This document shows, one piece after another, positions 5,046 through 6,754 of a stretch of 6,754 nucleotides of DNA (position 1 is its first letter; each line of letters begins with the position of its first letter). Under the pieces are notes generated by a model. It saw nothing but the letters and a program-made list of their open reading frames with translations, was not told the DNA's origin and searched no databases. Position numbers and translations under genes: made by a program. The DNA comes from Alphaproteobacteria bacterium. GTDB lineage: Bacteria; Pseudomonadota; Alphaproteobacteria; UBA8366. The stretch lies in contig JAOTYV010000263.1 of NCBI GenBank assembly GCA_029861675.1, positions 1 to 6,754 of the forward strand, in the 5' to 3' direction.

Positions 5046-6754
5046 CTAACCGGCCGTCGCGGCGCGGGCTTGATCGATCAACGCCAAGAGTTCGGGCGGC
5101 GAAATGGGCGCGCGCTTGATGTGAACGTCGAACGGTGACAGCGCATCCTCGATCGCCGATATGACCGCCGCTGGTGTCGGCACGACGCCGCATTCGCCGA
5201 CGCCCTTGACTCCGAGTGGGTTCAGCGGCGATGGAGACTGCATATGGGCAATTTCCATACGCGGCATCTCCGGAGCGGTTACGAGAAAATAATCGCCGAG
5301 GTTGCTCGTCAACGGCTGTCCCGCGTCATCGTGTTTCATCCATTCGAAAAGCGCGTTGCCGATCCCGTGGGCGACTCCGCCGAACACCTGCCCGTCCACG
5401 ATTAGCGGATTCACGAGCCGGCCACAGTCATGGACGATGATGAATTCGAGGATATCGACACCGCCGGTCTCCGGGTCAACTTCGACCTGCGCGATGGCGG
5501 ACCCGTTTGCAAAAGCCTTGCTCTCGAGCACCACGCGCTCGGTCGCCTCCAGTCCCGGCGCCATGCCGCCCGGCAGCGAATACCCCGGCGTGCCGGCGAC
5601 CGCATGGGCGATTTCAGCCAGGGTGACCCAGCGGTTGTCGACCCGGTCCCGCGGTTCCTTGGGGTGAAATTCCGACCCGGCGAAGTCCAAATTTTCCACC
5701 GGCGTTTGCAGCATGTGGGCGGCAATCTTGAGCGCTTTTTCGCGAACCTTGCGCGCCGCGACGTGGGCGGACGTGCCGGCGACCACGGTCACGCGGCTGT
5801 TCGAAGTTCCGATGCCTAAGGAATTGGCTGCCGTATCGCCGGTGACGACAGTGATGTTATCGATATCATGTCCGAGTTCCTCGGCGACGATCTGGGCCAG
5901 CATAGTTCGGGTCCCCTGGCCGATCGCGGCGGCGCCGGTATAGACATGGATGCGGCCTGACGTCCCGACTCGCACCGTGACTTCTTCGAAGGGCCCCCGG
6001 CCTGTACCCTTGACGAAGTTTGCCATGCCGATGCCGATATAGCGCCCCTCGGCGAGGGCCGCTTGCTGTCGGGCGGAAAAGCCCGACCAACTCGCCAGGT
6101 CGAGTGCCCGTTGCTGGCAGGCGGGATAGTCGCCGCTGTCGAGCATGACCGCCTGGCCGCCACGGGTTTTCAGCGGCCGCGTGTAGGGCATCTCCTCTGC
6201 CGGAACCAGATTGCGCCGCCGAACCTCCGCCCGATCGATATCGAGTTCTCGCGCGACGCGGTCCAGCATCCGTTCCATTGCAAATGTTGCCTGCGGATGG
6301 CCCGCGCCGCGAACCGGCGTCACGGGCACTTTATTGGTCAACGCCAGCCGGATATTCATCTGATACGCGGGCAGCCGGTACGGACCCATCAGGGATTCGC
6401 CGGAGTTTTGCGCCAGATTTACGCCGCGCGCCGTGTAGGCGCCGTGGTCATGAATGATCGACCCGCGGATTCCCCGAATGTGCGCGTCATTGTCGACGGC
6501 AATTTCGATTTCCCAATATTGATCGCGTTCCTGGGTCGACGCGACGAAATGTTCACGCCGGTCCTCAATCCATTTGATAGGACGGCCGAGAATGATCGAT
6601 GCCACCGACAGGACGGGTTCTTCCTGATAGATGACCAGTTTCGGGCCGAAGCCTCCTCCAATATCCGGGGTGACCACGCGAACCTGGTTTTCGTCACGAC
6701 CGAGCATATCCACCAGGACACGCAGCGACGAATGCGGCATCTGCGTCGAGTTCC
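5046..6754 (-). CDS. Second molybdopterin-binding large subunit, paralogue (5' end outside window)
   Basis: The frame is open from the right edge to a TAG at 5046-5048, giving 568 complete codons. An internal ATG at 6740 is not the true start: the preceding residues NSTQ followed by MPH fit the family's STQMPH segment, which lies well inside the protein. By alignment with the neighbouring 780-residue subunit, about 210 N-terminal residues are missing. Counting from the first visible codon, motifs are GGGFG at 32-36, the active-site loop PVRGAGHPQ around 147-154, an AIGQGTRT segment, and KGVGECG with the presumed catalytic Glu at about 520. The loop resembles the RGAGRPE form found in form II CoxL-like hydroxylases, but with His-Pro-Gln for Arg-Pro-Glu. 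It is the first gene of the set seen here, followed on the same strand by the second large subunit. Confidence 0.93.
   Translation of the reverse strand, partial: NSTQMPHSSLRVLVDMLGRDENQVRVVTPDIGGGFGPKLVIYQEEPVLSVASIILGRPIKWIEDRREHFVASTQERDQYWEIEIAVDNDAHIRGIRGSIIHDHGAYTARGVNLAQNSGESLMGPYRLPAYQMNIRLALTNKVPVTPVRGAGHPQATFAMERMLDRVARELDIDRAEVRRRNLVPAEEMPYTRPLKTRGGQAVMLDSGDYPACQQRALDLASWSGFSARQQAALAEGRYIGIGMANFVKGTGRGPFEEVTVRVGTSGRIHVYTGAAAIGQGTRTMLAQIVAEELGHDIDNITVVTGDTAANSLGIGTSNSRVTVVAGTSAHVAARKVREKALKIAAHMLQTPVENLDFAGSEFHPKEPRDRVDNRWVTLAEIAHAVAGTPGYSLPGGMAPGLEATERVVLESKAFANGSAIAQVEVDPETGGVDILEFIIVHDCGRLVNPLIVDGQVFGGVAHGIGNALFEWMKHDDAGQPLTSNLGDYFLVTAPEMPRMEIAHMQSPSPLNPLGVKGVGECGVVPTPAAVISAIEDALSPFDVHIKRAPISPPELLALIDQARAATAG

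Noticed and set aside
1117..6754. True aerobic CO dehydrogenase (coxMSL) operon
   Set aside because: The AYxCSFR loop is absent from both large subunits, the order is L-L-M-S, and no coxD/E/F-type maturation genes are visible.

Overview
The window looks like a high-GC proteobacterial genome, probably alphaproteobacterial. That placing rests on codon use and on the style of the insertion sequences and enzyme genes, and no marker gene fixes it. It has two unlike parts: an AT-richer left end made of mobile-element debris (about 1-1137), and a high-GC catabolic operon on the minus strand (1117-6754) that continues past the right edge.

Left part. Positions 1-127 are the 3' end of an IS3-type insertion sequence: the last 30 codons of its transposase plus the terminal repeat. 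Next, on the minus strand, is a gene for a 116-residue acidic protein of unknown function (125-475). Its stop codon is the first three bases of the IS terminus, so it is probably cut short. Upstream of it, about 300 bp carry three TTCCCTGTTC direct repeats at an exact 21-bp period and several inverted repeats of the same core. Positions 779-1137 hold the 3' remnant of an IS6-family element, with the transposase C-terminus and the right terminal repeat but no 5' part.

Right part. In the direction of transcription the operon reads: a molybdopterin-binding large subunit (5' end outside the window), a second paralogous large subunit, an FAD-binding medium subunit, and a [2Fe-2S] small subunit. 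This is the L/M/S subunit set of the xanthine dehydrogenase / CO dehydrogenase (molybdenum hydroxylase) superfamily. Electrons would pass from the substrate at the Mo cofactor through two [2Fe-2S] clusters to FAD. Neither large subunit has the AYxCSFR loop of true form I CO dehydrogenase, so the substrate is unknown; an aldehyde, N-heterocycle or other hydroxylation substrate is more likely than CO. Two different large subunits share one M and one S, so they may form alternative enzymes or a mixed one.

The most notable point is the junctions. Both genes that abut an IS end (the 116-residue gene and the small-subunit gene) now end inside IS terminal sequence. I see no RNA gene, CRISPR array or clearly new multi-gene system.
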